A stretch of 64,000 nt of DNA. It comes from Avena insularis (Eukaryota; Streptophyta; Magnoliopsida; Poales; Poaceae). Numbering within the stretch: position 1 is the first letter of the stretch; every line of letters starts with the position of its first letter. The position numbers and the translations under genes were made by a program. The notes below the pieces were generated by a model. It saw only the letters and a program-made list of their open reading frames with translations. It searched no databases and was not told the origin of the DNA. Of the stretch, positions 54,351 to 64,000 are shown piece by piece. The stretch covers positions 179,896,927 to 179,960,926 of the forward strand of contig CM042691.1 in assembly GCA_023614405.1 (NCBI GenBank), in the 5' to 3' direction.

Positions 54351-56280
54351 CCAATACCCAATAAGCGTAAGCTTGGACCAAAAACCGTGGATTGTGTTCT
54401 TCTGGAATATGCTTTTCATAGAATTGGCTATAGATTTTTGATAGTAAAATCTGAAGTATCTGACATGCGTGCTGGTACTATTTTGGAGTCGAATGATGCG
54501 AATTTCTTTGAAGACATCTTTCCCATGAAAGATCTGTCTAGCTCATCAAATCAGGAGATGCCTAGTTAATCTAGTCAAGAATTAATTACAATTCCTAAAT
54601 CCACCATTTCGATAGAACACTCTGATAATCATGTGGAGGATAACAATGAAGCTCCTACCGGGAGTAAGAGACAGAGGACTGCGAAGTCATTTGGTGATGA
54701 TTTCATTGTATACCTCATGGATTACACTCCCACTTCTATTTTAGAAGCCTATGCATCTCAAGATGTTGACTACTGGAAAGAAGTCGTTCGTAATGAGATG
54801 GATTCCATCATAGCAAATAGAACTTGGGAAATTACTGATCGTCCTTATGGGTGCAAACCTGTAGGATGTAAGTGGGTGTTCAAGAATAAGCTTAGAACCA
54901 ATGGTGCTATTGAGAAGTACAAGGAACTCCTTGTTGCTAAGGGTTATTCCTAGAAAGAAGGCGAAGACTTCTTTGATACTTATTCATTGTGTTTAGATTG
55001 ACCACCATTCGAGTACTATTGTCACTGGCTGCCTCACATGGGCTTCTCGTTCATCAAATGATGTTAAGATGACTTCCCTAAATGGAGAGTCATATGAGGA
55101 AATTTATATGGATCAGTCAGATGGATTCATGGTAGATGGTTAAGAAGGAAAGGTGTGCAAGTTGCTGAAGTCTTTGTATGGTCTTAAGCAAGCACCTAAG
55201 TAGTGGCATGAGATATTTGAAAGAACTTTAACTGCTGAAGGCCTTGATATACATGAAGCTGACAAGTGTGTGTACTATCACCATGGTGGGGGCGAGGGAG
55301 TCATATTATGTCTGTATGTTGATGATATACTGATATTCGGGATGAATCCTAATGTTATCAAGGAGGTTAAAGACTTTCTATCTCGTTGCTTTGAGATGAA
55401 AGTTCTAGGAGTGGCTGGTGTGATCTTGAACATCAAGATGCTGAAAGATGATGATGGTGGGATAACACTACTTCAGTCTCACTATGTGGAAAAGATCTTG
55501 ATTCATTTTGGGTATGGCGACTTCACACCTTCTCCTACACCATATGATCCTATCATGTTGGTTCGAAAGAATCGGGGAGATCCTAAGGATGCTAAAGATT
55601 AGCTGAGATATTCTCACATTATTGGCTCTCTTATGTATTTAGCCACCACTATGAGGCTTGACATTTCCTTTGTTGTAAGCAAGTTGAGTCGATTTTTGTC
55701 AAATCCTGGAGATATTCATCGACAGGATCTTGAAAGGGTTTTGCGTTATTTGAAAGGCATTGCGAGCTATGGGATTCACTACTATAGGTATGCTAGGCTA
55801 CTTGAAGGGTATAGTGACTCAAATTTGATTTTCTATGCTAATGAGACTAAGGCCTCGAGTGGTTATTTGTTTACACTTGGTGGTGGCGTTTTTTCCTAGA
55901 AGTCTTGCAAGCAGACCATCTTAACAAGGTCAACTATGGAAGCAAAACTGACAGCATTAGACATAGCTACTGTTGAAGTAGAGTGGCTTCCTGAGCTCTT
56001 GATGAACTTGCCTATGGTTGAAAAACCAATACCCGCAATTCCTATGAACTATGATAATCAAACTATGATCATCAAAGTAAATAGTTCTAAGAACAATATG
56101 AAGTCATCAAGGTATGTGAAGAGGAGATTGAAATCTTTCAGGAAAATGAGAAACTCCGAAGTTATTGCGTTAGATTATATCCAAACATCTAAAAATTTGG
56201 TAGATCCCTTCACAAATGGTCTATCACGTAATGTGATAGATAATGCATCGAGGGAGATCGCTTTGAGACTCACACTTTGA
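54351..56280 (+). pseudogene. Pol 3' half (integrase end, RT, RNase H) of Angela-type copia G
   Basis: It starts at the end of the integrase region (KTVDCVLLEY-like, then HRIGYRFLIVKSE and FFEDIFPMKD). The RT follows: YWKEVVRNEMDSI, GCKPVGCKWVFKNK, a stop at 54951, a degraded stretch to 55270, then LCLYVDDILIFGMN with the catalytic Asp pair intact (near 55318) and VEKILIHFGY. RNase H has LLEGYSDSNLIFYANETKA, TRSTMEAKLTALDIATVE and SRYVKRRLKSF, ending LVDPFTNGLSRNVID and a TGA at 56278. At least four stops and frame changes occur. The 5' half is absent: the copia F LTR abuts it on the left. Confidence 0.86.
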
Positions 56281-56765
56281 GTTGCCCATAGTGGTAACCC
56301 ACTCTAGGTGATCGGAGATCCTGTGAAGTAGAATTTGGAGACAAGATCTTGGTCAGCTGTAAGGAGAGTATTCTTACTTTATACTACCTCTCTATATATA
56401 TGCAATACTCTCCTATTTTGCATGGCAGGTTGGTATTTATCTTAATATGTTCTAAGTGGCTTGTTTAAACCAAATATGTTGTCCTGCAGAACATCTTCTA
56501 AAGAACACACCTATATGAGTCCGACTGTCAAGTGTCGCACTCCGTGGGACTTGGGTGCTCTCTAATAAACTCATGAAAGGCCATGGAGTATGACGCATAA
56601 GATCCAAACCATGGGGAAGACTTGCGGCAACCCTTTATTGGTCTAGAATTTGTGTGAAACTAGTGCGCACCAAACTTGTAGGTTAAGCCATAGTACACTA
56701 TTCAAGTTGCAATCTAGTGTGGCATCGCGTTCTAAGTGGAAGTTCAACTCAACAGTCTCCACCTC
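56281..56765 (+). mobile_element. Post-RNase H untranslated region of copia G
   Basis: AT-rich text (ATGCAATACTCTCCTA, CATGAAAGGCCATGGAGTATGACG, AGTTCAACTCAACA) matches the region that follows RNase H in Angela elements. It breaks off at 56765, before the expected polypurine tract and 3' LTR. Confidence 0.7.
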
Positions 56766-59700
56766 TGTCAACACCCGAATTTTTAATCCCAGATGCCGGT
56801 TATGCCGTACATCGCAATCCTAGGATTACCATCCATTACAAACCATAATAGTCTTACAAATAGTTGATCTCATGATCAAGTCTGATTACAATCAAAGCAG
56901 CGGAATAATAATAGTGGTAGCATGGTTGAGGCTCCATCTTCAGGGTCACAGGCAATGCTGACGATGGGTGATGATCCTAGTTATCATAAGTGTCCTACTG
57001 TCCATCCTCCTCGTAGTCTCCTTCGTAGTCTGGCCATGGGAATAGCCAGGGACAAAGCCATGAGTACTTCGAAGTACTCGCAAACTAGTACTAAAGAAAA
57101 TAGGGCCATTCTAATAGGAATCCTTAGCTCTAGGTTTGTTTGCCAAAAGCCAATTTTATTTCAACCAGTATATAGTAATAAAATCCTAACTTTAGTGGTC
57201 TAAGTTACTTAGGTGGGCACCTACTTTCATCTCCACAACTTGTGGGGTCAAGTCAAAGTCACCATTAAAGTCATGGGTCATTTTGGAAACCATCTGACAA
57301 CGGAACAGTATGGCCATCCAACTGTCCATAACCGCGGATGTGGCAATTCAAATAGTTTGACACTCTGCAGAGGTGGTACACTTTCACCACAACATTCGAT
57401 ACATCCGTCAGGAATAACCCTGAATCATCATACTTGGTATGCGGATAATCAATCCTAACCTTTCAATTACACACCCTAGTATAGGCACCTCCCCTATGAG
57501 TTTGGCCTCCCAACCATGACCATCTGTCATCTTGGGAACTACATAGGTGGACAGTCACATTCACAAGGTAGCATCAGCTCACCTCGTTCTGTGAGGGAAC
57601 CCATACTAAGACACATAAACTTCCAGTCAAGCCCTACCCAAATTCGGGTATTGTGGTTGTCCGGTAAAATTGGAATGGTATCGCATTCGAATTCAACCAT
57701 AAGTTTTTATCAAAGTCAGGTCACATACTTCATTCATCATCATCTTCAAATCATTGTGTCCATAACACATGTCAAAACATTTCAATAGAATGACTCATCA
57801 TTCCAAGGTTTTCATAATCATTTGTTCCCATCTAGGTTGATCAAGATTAAGTTAGCACTAGCATCTACCAAGGATGGTGTCTCTATTTGAGGGGTACTGA
57901 AATAGTGTTTATACATACATCAAGCTCCAAGATCTTGATGGCACCTTCCTAAATTTCCACTAACCATCAAATTAATTTACTAATGGAACAACTTTGCAAA
58001 AAGGGTGAAAATTAAAGATTGCAAGTAAAACTAGGATTGGGTATAATCCAAAAAGGGGTAGCACAAAAGGGCTTGCAAGTGGTGCTTGCATGGTTTAGCT
58101 TAGCTTTCCTTGGTTGGTAAGGTGGTCGAATTTATCGTCCTCGTCTTCATAGAATTCCTCCTCTTCATATCCCAGATTGGTACTAGCGTCTATAAATAAA
58201 TACGAGGTACACAATCACCACACAATACTTAACTACTTCTATTTACCACACAAGGGTCACACTAGATGATCTAGAATCATCTCTATCATTACAAGAAAAG
58301 GGTGATAAGATTTTATTTATCTTATTTTAGAAAAGTAATTTCTACTCACTAAAAAAGTTACTTAAGATTTAATATTCTCCACTTCAAATATGGGATCATA
58401 TTGACACATGTCATCACCACATATTCTAATACTTGAGAATGTGATTTAAAGTGGTTGGCCTAATTTATAATACTTAACACTACTATTTAATATTATTAGG
58501 GGATAGAAATGACTAAGTCATTCTTTTAGTTTCGGTCCAGGACTACTGTATGTAAGTATGTAAATTTTTACATATTCAGAAGGGTCTTGTCCAATGTGAT
58601 TTTTGAGAGTTGGAATCAACTCAAAATCACTTATGGTTGATTTTAGAAAAATGTTTGAATTTGCAAAAGCTACTGTCTTGCTATTTTTACTGAGGGTGAT
58701 CCATATTTTCAAATTGTTTTAATCCAATGGGAGTGATTAGAGATTTTCATCTACTTTCAAACAAAATTGGATTCATTCAATTTGGTTTAGAAAATCTCTT
58801 TGAATTGAATTTTAAAGTTAACTACAAAATGGGATTTTCAAATAAAAGACAAAACTAAGTTATGAATCAACGGGCTGCACGCGGAAATGCTATTGGGCTG
58901 GCCCAACTATGCAACACGCGCGCAGCGGGCAGCTCCGGGGCTGGTCCTACCTGTCAGCGACTAACAACACGTGAAGCAGTATCAGCGAATCTAGGCCTTA
59001 CGATTAGAGCGCGATCGATGGCTGAGCGTCATCGTCTCCGTCGCAGGGCACGGACGGGAAAGAACCCTAGCGCTATGGCGGAGTTCGTCGGGGGCTTACC
59101 AGGGCTCCAGCTGGGTCAAGTGATGGGGCGAATGAACGAGTCGACGACGGCAGTTCGAACGCTGGTCGCGGTAGCTCCTGGGCGGATCCTAGCCTCGGCT
59201 CCTTCCTTCCTCTACCGTGGCGAACTCCGGTGAAATTCTGGCGTGGTGGTGCTCGCCTTGCTCCTGGGTTGGGTCAGAGAGGTTCCTGGGTGACAGAGGA
59301 GTGGAATAGTGTGCGGTTTGAGGTCGGGAGAGAGCTCTATTTATACTGCAGCGAAGGGGGCATGGCGGCATGACTCGGGCTCACCGGCGACACAGTTACA
59401 CTGAGCTATATGCATGGCCAAGGGTATAGGTCGACACGGTGCTTCAGGGTGATCGTCATACGCATAGTGGCATGGCGAGGCCGGTCTAAGTCGTTCTAGA
59501 ACGTCCATGCTCTGTGGCGGTACCGTTGGCAATTGTCATAGAGTACGGTGGTCACGGTGCTCACGCGGTCAAACGGGCATGTCTAGGAGCTTGCTGGAGT
59601 CATGGAGAACATAATGGCGCAAGGTGAGGGCTCGGCGCGGCGTGTGCACGCGGGATTGCTCGGCGCTCTGGCGCGGCGACTGGCATGATCTGGTGTTAAA

Positions 59701-60050
59701 TGGGCACAGCTTTGCTGGCTTCTTCTCGAGCGGTCTCTGGTCGAGGCATGCACAGGAAGAGGCGGTGAGGTCAGGACTACCTCCTAGACATCGTGGGCAA
59801 GGTTGGTGCGGTCTGTCGCGGCGTGTCCGCATCGGGGTGGCAAGGTGAGCTCGGGTACGATTTTGCACTACTCAATTGATCGAGTGAGAGAGCTCCTTTG
59901 CACACGATGGTACTGGGGGAGTTAAGGGAACGACGTGTGAGCTCGGTGAGGTCACAAAGATGATCAAAGGTTTGAGAAAAACAGTGAATAGTTGTTGAGT
60001 TTGTACTGTGATCACCAAGTGTTCGATCTAATGGCCGCAAGAACTAAAGC
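56766..60050 (-). mobile_element. Inverted Tekay-like LTR J (5' boundary unclear)
   Basis: The left edge TGTCAACACCCG reads on - as an LTR end CGGGTGTTGACA. On - the landmarks of the LTRs at 4878 and 7589 recur in order: AAAGTGTACCACCTCTGCAGA, CCACATCCGCGGTTATGGACAG, and a GC-rich block (58862-59880 on +) at the upstream side. The other edge is not visible; somewhere near 60050 it passes into a different LTR type. The ORFs here (56922-57788, 58862-59233, 59341-60040) are not conserved or recognisable. Confidence 0.5.
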
Positions 60051-60291
60051 ATCACATTTTCCAGTGATTTTTGCTGGGTGTTCTGTTACTAATCTTGGTA
60101 GTCTTTGGGTGCAATGGTTTGCTAAGTGGTGAAGGTTTGAGTGGTTTTCCAAAAATGGCTATTTATCCTCCAAAAATCATCCAACACGCAAAAACAGATG
60201 AAAAGACATAAGTAACACCTCTTAATATGAAATAAATCAATGAATAGAGGCAAGTTATGATATAAAATGGTGATGCAAATTGGACGTATCA
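60051..60291 (-). mobile_element. Fragment of a TGATACG-type LTR
   Basis: On - it begins TGATACGTCCAATTTGCATC, a start typical of several grass Ty3/gypsy LTRs of the Athila-like type, and continues with AT-rich text. Its other end cannot be located. It abuts a Ty3 RNase H-integrase linker at 60292 with no polypurine tract. Confidence 0.45.
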
Positions 60292-61511
60292 GAATCCTTC
60301 ACTAACTAGCTCCATTTTGAATTCCTCCAACTCCTTATGCAAACTTCGTTGCTCCTTCATAATCATGGTGCTTAATCTACACGGCAGTTTACTAAGAGCA
60401 TACGCTACCACATTGGCCTTGCCGGGGTGAGAGTGAATGTCAAGGGGTCATAATCCTTGATTAACTCTATCCATTTCCTTTGCCTCATATTCAACTCCTT
60501 CTGAGTAAAAATATACTTCAAGCTCTTATGATCTGAGTAAATATCACAGCGATTACCCATGAGATAATGACGCCATGTTTTCAAAGCTAAAACAATGGTG
60601 GCTAACTCTAAGTCATGGGTGGAGTAATTTTTCTCATGCTGCTTCATTTGTTGGGACAGATATGATATCACTTTGCCTTCTTGCATCAACACACATCCGA
60701 GACCAATCTTGGATGTATCACAGTACACGTCAAAGGGCTTCGTGATATCCAGCATGATCAAAATTGGGGATAAAATCAATCTCTGCTTGAGTTCTTGGAA
60801 AGTCACTTCACATTTGTCCGTCCATTCAAACTTCTGTTCTTTCTTTAACAACTGAGTCATCAGCCTAGCGATGCTTGAACATCCTTCAACAAACTTGCGG
60901 TAATATCCCGCTAATCCTAGAAACACACGAACTTCTGTTTGAGTGGTTGGGGGTCTCCATTCTTCAACATCCTTAATCTTGGCAGGGTCGACGGCAACTC
61001 CTCTGGCTAACAAGATATGTCCTAGGATCCCTACTTCCTTTAACCAAAATTCACATTTTCTGAAATCGGCATACAACTGATGCTCCCTCAAGGTTCCAAG
61101 GATGGTTCTTAGGTGTTGTTCATGTTCTTCTTCCGATTTGGAGTAGATTAGAATGTCATAGATGAAAACAATGACAAACTTGTCCAAGAAGTTCATGAAA
61201 ATCTTATTCATGAGATTCATGAAATAAGCGGGGGCATTGGTTAATCCAAACCACATGACCTTGTACTCATACAATCCATATCGATTAGTGAAGGAAGTCT
61301 TTGGAATATCCATTGCACGAATTTTTAGTTGATGGTAACTAGTTCTAAGATCAATCTTAGAGAACACTCTGGCACCGATCAACTTTTCAAACAAATCTTC
61401 TATATTTTGCAATGGGTACTTGTTCTTGATTGTGACGTCATTCAACTTCCGGTAATCCGTACATAAACGGGTGGCACCATTCTTCTTATCCACAAACAAA
61501 ACTGGTGATCT
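60292..61511 (-). pseudogene. RT and RNase H of Ty3/gypsy element I (RT catalytic Asp lost)
   Basis: On -, a 364-codon open frame (61499-60405) has [33 protein letters not shown] and the active-site block [11 protein letters not shown]. The first Asp of the dyad is Tyr (TAT, read from 61160-61158). [15 protein letters not shown] and [14 protein letters not shown] follow. RNase H has [28 protein letters not shown] and [12 protein letters not shown], acidic residues intact. Near 60430 the frame shifts. The linker ([16 protein letters not shown], then LHKELEEFKMELVSEGF) ends at 60292, where integrase should follow but a foreign LTR fragment begins. Confidence 0.86.
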
Positions 61512-62307
61512 CTAGGGCGATGCACTTGGTTGAATCAGATCTTTGCTAATCATATCATCCAGTTTCTTCTTGAGCTCCACTAACTCTGATGGGTTCATAC
61601 TATAGGGTCTCTGAGCTATGGGTCCAGTTCCAGGGATTAGTTCAATGCTAAACTCGATATCCCTATCTGGGGGCATACCAGGCAATTCATTTGGGAACAC
61701 ATCGAGGTATTCATAGACTACTCTGACCTGGTCTAGAGTCGGTTGGGCTAAACTCTAATTTCACTTTAATTGATGGCTTTCTTGGCACAATATGTAATTC
61801 CTTGATGTTTCGACATCCAATCCATTCCTAGTACTACTTCCAAACCTTTTGTTCCGAGTACTATTAGATTGGCATAGAAATCTATTCCATGAATCCTGAT
61901 AGGTACGGCCTTGCAAATTTTTCTATCTTTGGTAGTTGAACCAGGTATTTGAACTATCATAACATGCTTCAAATTTGTTGGTTGAATCTTAATAGTGCAT
62001 GCAAATTCTTCCGTAACAACTGAGTTCGATGCTCCAAAATCAAACAACACTCTTGCAAGTACTGAATTAACAGAAAACATACCCAGCACGACATCTGGCG
62101 CTTCCTGGGCTTCTTCACCATTCATGTGGAACAGACGGACAACACGGTTGTTTGGGTTGCCTGGGGCGAATCACTTTCCTGGTTGGACACGTCGCTTCTG
62201 CTGGGAAGGTGCAGTGACATTGGGTGTTGTAGAAATCTTCTTGGGGCACTCATTTGAGTAGTCACCCATCACTCCACACTCAAAGCAGGTGATTGTTGAC
62301 TTGTCCT
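61512..62307 (-). pseudogene. Gag zinc knuckle, protease and RT start of Ty3/gypsy element I
   Basis: On -: a zinc-knuckle remnant CFECGVMGDYSNEC (62290-62250; the His of G-H-Y is changed to Asp), then a stop, then the protease ORF 62125-61766 (RVLFDFGASNSVV, D-F-G where D-S-G is usual; LEVVLGMDWMSKHQG). A frame change precedes MFPNELPGMPPDRDIEFSIEL (61700-61512), which ends at a stop just before the main RT frame. Gag is cut at 62308 by the LTR of another copia, so its N-terminal part must lie right of the window. Probably Tekay-like. Confidence 0.8.
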
Positions 62308-63675
62308 TGTTGGGAATATGCCCTAGAGGCAATCATATATGATGAGATTTCCCATTGTATTCATAAAGATATAAAGTTGTCCTTGTATAAACATCTGATG
62401 TGTATCATTAAATATGTGATTCGATTGTGGAACTATGCATTCATGTTGTTTGTACTAAATGTCCTTGGTCATTGAGGTTGTGCTGGACACACAACTTAGA
62501 CCAATGTGAAAGTTGGCTTGATGACTCGGTTCCACTTGTCATGGGCATGGAGGTGCTATTCCAACTTACACAGATTCGGCTAAAGAGTTTAGCGAGTCAG
62601 ATTGAACCATATTGAGGTACAACGAACAAGTTGTCATTTGTATATCTCAATCAATGTAATCCTTAGACCTGAGGATATTGCATAGTCCGAGTTGAGGATC
62701 ACCGACTTAGGTTCTGTCAAACGCTAATCCGTAACTGGGCAGTTATAAAGGCAGTTCGGGTCGACTGAGAATCAAGATGCGTGATGTGAATAACCAAGAT
62801 AGGATTTTGCCCATCCACTCGGAGAGATATTCTATGGGCCCTCTCGTGAGATATGATTCGGAAAGCATGGCCATGTACGACTCGGTTAATTGTTAACCGA
62901 GGCGATCGACTAAGAGTTAGTCGGGTGAATCACTTATCTCGGATCGAGAAGAGAGTCGGACTATTTAAGGGATGATAATTATTCGCCTATAGTATGACAA
63001 GGTATATCGTGAGGCAAAAGGGACTTAGACGCAAGTCGCATTGGAAAGTCAAGTCGTCATGACTCTTTGGTACTTGGGAGTCGGCACGTTCTGCTAGGAG
63101 CCTCTACCGACTGATCGATTGAGAGTCAGACTCTAATCGTGTCCAAGTAGCCATGAGCCTGCGGGGTCACACACTTAAGAGCGGGAGCAAGTTCGAATTT
63201 GATCTGAACTGGAAATCTGGTTGGGTTGGACCCAAGCCTGATTTGGACTGAGTCAGTGAGTCGGACTCACAGGGACTAATATTATATGGGCTTTAGTGAA
63301 TGGGCCGCGTGAGCAGAGCCCACGTTCATTCCATATATATAGTGGAGCACCGTAACCCAGAAAGGTTAATCGTTGTTCGGTTAGGTCATTCCATGTGTTG
63401 GAAACCCTAGCTCCACAGTAGTCCTGCCGTCATATCGAACCTAGCAGTTCGCCGCCGGTGCTCCTCCTTGCACGTGTGGATACCAGCAGAGGTGTTGTAC
63501 GATCAGCACCAGGACGATCGGATCGCAAAGAACTCCACTGCATCAACTGACGTGCTTCATCAGTAATCCGCAACTACGCGTCTAGTGGTAAACCTCATGG
63601 CCTTCTACCTCGGCTAGATCTTGGGATCACCACGTTAGAGGAAAAAGTTTCGTTTTATCTCCGCGTGGCCCAACA
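62308..63675 (+). repeat. 5' LTR of Ty1/copia element H
   Basis: 1368 bp from TGTTGGGAATATGCCC to TGGCCCAACA, an inverted terminal repeat of 7 bp, followed by a primer site, so it is a 5' LTR on +. It shares the GGGAATATGCCC.AGAGGCAAT start with copia F but not the rest. A TATA box ATATATATAG lies at 63333-63342. It inserted into the gag of element I. Confidence 0.88.
63333..63342 (+). promoter_or_regulatory. TATA box of the copia H LTR
   Basis: ATATATATAG about two thirds into the LTR, with CACCGTAACCC some 25 bases further, is the expected position for the U3-R boundary. Confidence 0.55.
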
Positions 63676-63676
63676 G

Positions 63677-63687
63677 TGGTATCAGAG
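63677..63687 (+). other. Primer-binding site of copia H (initiator tRNA-Met)
   Basis: TGGTATCAGAG one base after the LTR end CCCAACA. Confidence 0.9.
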
Positions 63688-64000
63688 AGATAGTTTCTGG
63701 TTTTAGGCTCGAGATCTCGCATATGTGATATGCGGTAGGCTGTAGATGAGATCTATATGCTGTTTTGGTGGTCGATCTATGAGATAGATCGGTTTTGTAC
63801 GAGGTTGATTGGATCAACTGTACTCGGGGAATGGTATATCTGATTTCCGTGATCATACTGCTGATGTCGTGGAGCGACATACCCCTACCGGTCGGCTTCC
63901 GCCATCGGGGTAGACTGTGACACGTAAATCCACAGACGGTGAGCGAAGATCAAAAAGTTTGATTGAATCGGAACAATGGCGGAATCCATGTCCGAATCAT
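63688..64000 (+). mobile_element. Leader of copia H, running out of the window
   Basis: Non-coding leader sequence. No gag start is seen before the window ends. Confidence 0.65.

Noticed and set aside
56922..57788. Three ORFs on + within the inverted LTR J
   Set aside because: They fall on LTR landmarks read backwards and have no recognisable protein.
1..64000. CRISPR arrays, bacterial operons, ribosomal RNA genes
   Set aside because: None seen. Regular repeats found are LTRs or intron arrays, and the sequence is plainly eukaryotic.

Overview
This window is repeat-dense DNA from a plant nuclear genome, most likely a grass of the Pooideae. That assignment is an inference. It rests on two Angela-type Ty1/copia copies whose leader, LTR start (GGGAATATGCCC) and post-RNase H region match what I know of wheat and barley Angela, and on an Athila-lineage LTR starting TGATACGTCC with a tRNA-Asp primer site. 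There is no intact host gene. The only host-like coding sequence I can support is a broken B3 (REM-like) DNA-binding gene. Almost everything else is LTR retrotransposon, plus one CACTA transposase remnant.

Layout, left to right. 1-7588: Tekay-type (chromodomain) Ty3/gypsy element on +, with a broken gag-protease-RT-RNase H-integrase-chromodomain and a truncated 3' LTR. 7589-11022: a complete-looking related LTR. 11023-13390: CACTA TNP2-like transposase remnant and a short degenerate repeat. 14122-14782 and 24509-24730: the two halves of the B3 gene. They are split by a complete 9.7 kb Athila-lineage element (14783-24503, TSD GTGCC) that has gag-protease and an extra ORF but no reverse transcriptase or integrase. 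25500-54350: an Angela-type copia on - (LTR 52759-54350, gag ATG 26048) whose leader holds a 25.6 kb Tat-lineage Ty3 element (26179-51812, TSD ACCAG, tRNA-Lys primer site). That element's gag-pol is in turn split by a second Tat element (35322-48089, TSD GTCGT/GTCAT). 54351-56766: the pol 3' half of a second Angela-type copia on +. 56766-62307: an inverted Tekay-like LTR, a TGATACG-type LTR fragment and a broken Ty3 protease-RT-RNase H on -. 62308-64000: the 5' LTR, primer site and start of another copia on +.

The two Tat elements are the most interesting part. Each carries, between integrase and 3' LTR, a gene on the opposite strand to gag-pol. This gene has an N-terminal domain resembling the putative gypsy-type transposon family (PF04195-like), coiled coils and several convincing GT-AG introns. 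In both elements one large intron holds a four-unit array of a sequence resembling the element's own polypurine tract. Antisense extra ORFs are known in Tat-lineage elements, so the gene class is not new, but the polypurine-like intron arrays are not something I can account for.

The nesting order (copia on +, then copia on -, then Tat D, then Tat E) agrees with LTR divergence counted by eye: about 39 differences in 547 for D and about 25 in 496 for E. All autonomous coding regions are broken by stops, frameshifts or lost catalytic residues, so nothing here looks able to transpose by itself. In the text, A to J name the elements: A Tekay (left), B the related LTR, C Athila, D and E Tat, F and G Angela-type copia, H right-hand copia, I Ty3 on -, J inverted Tekay-like LTR.
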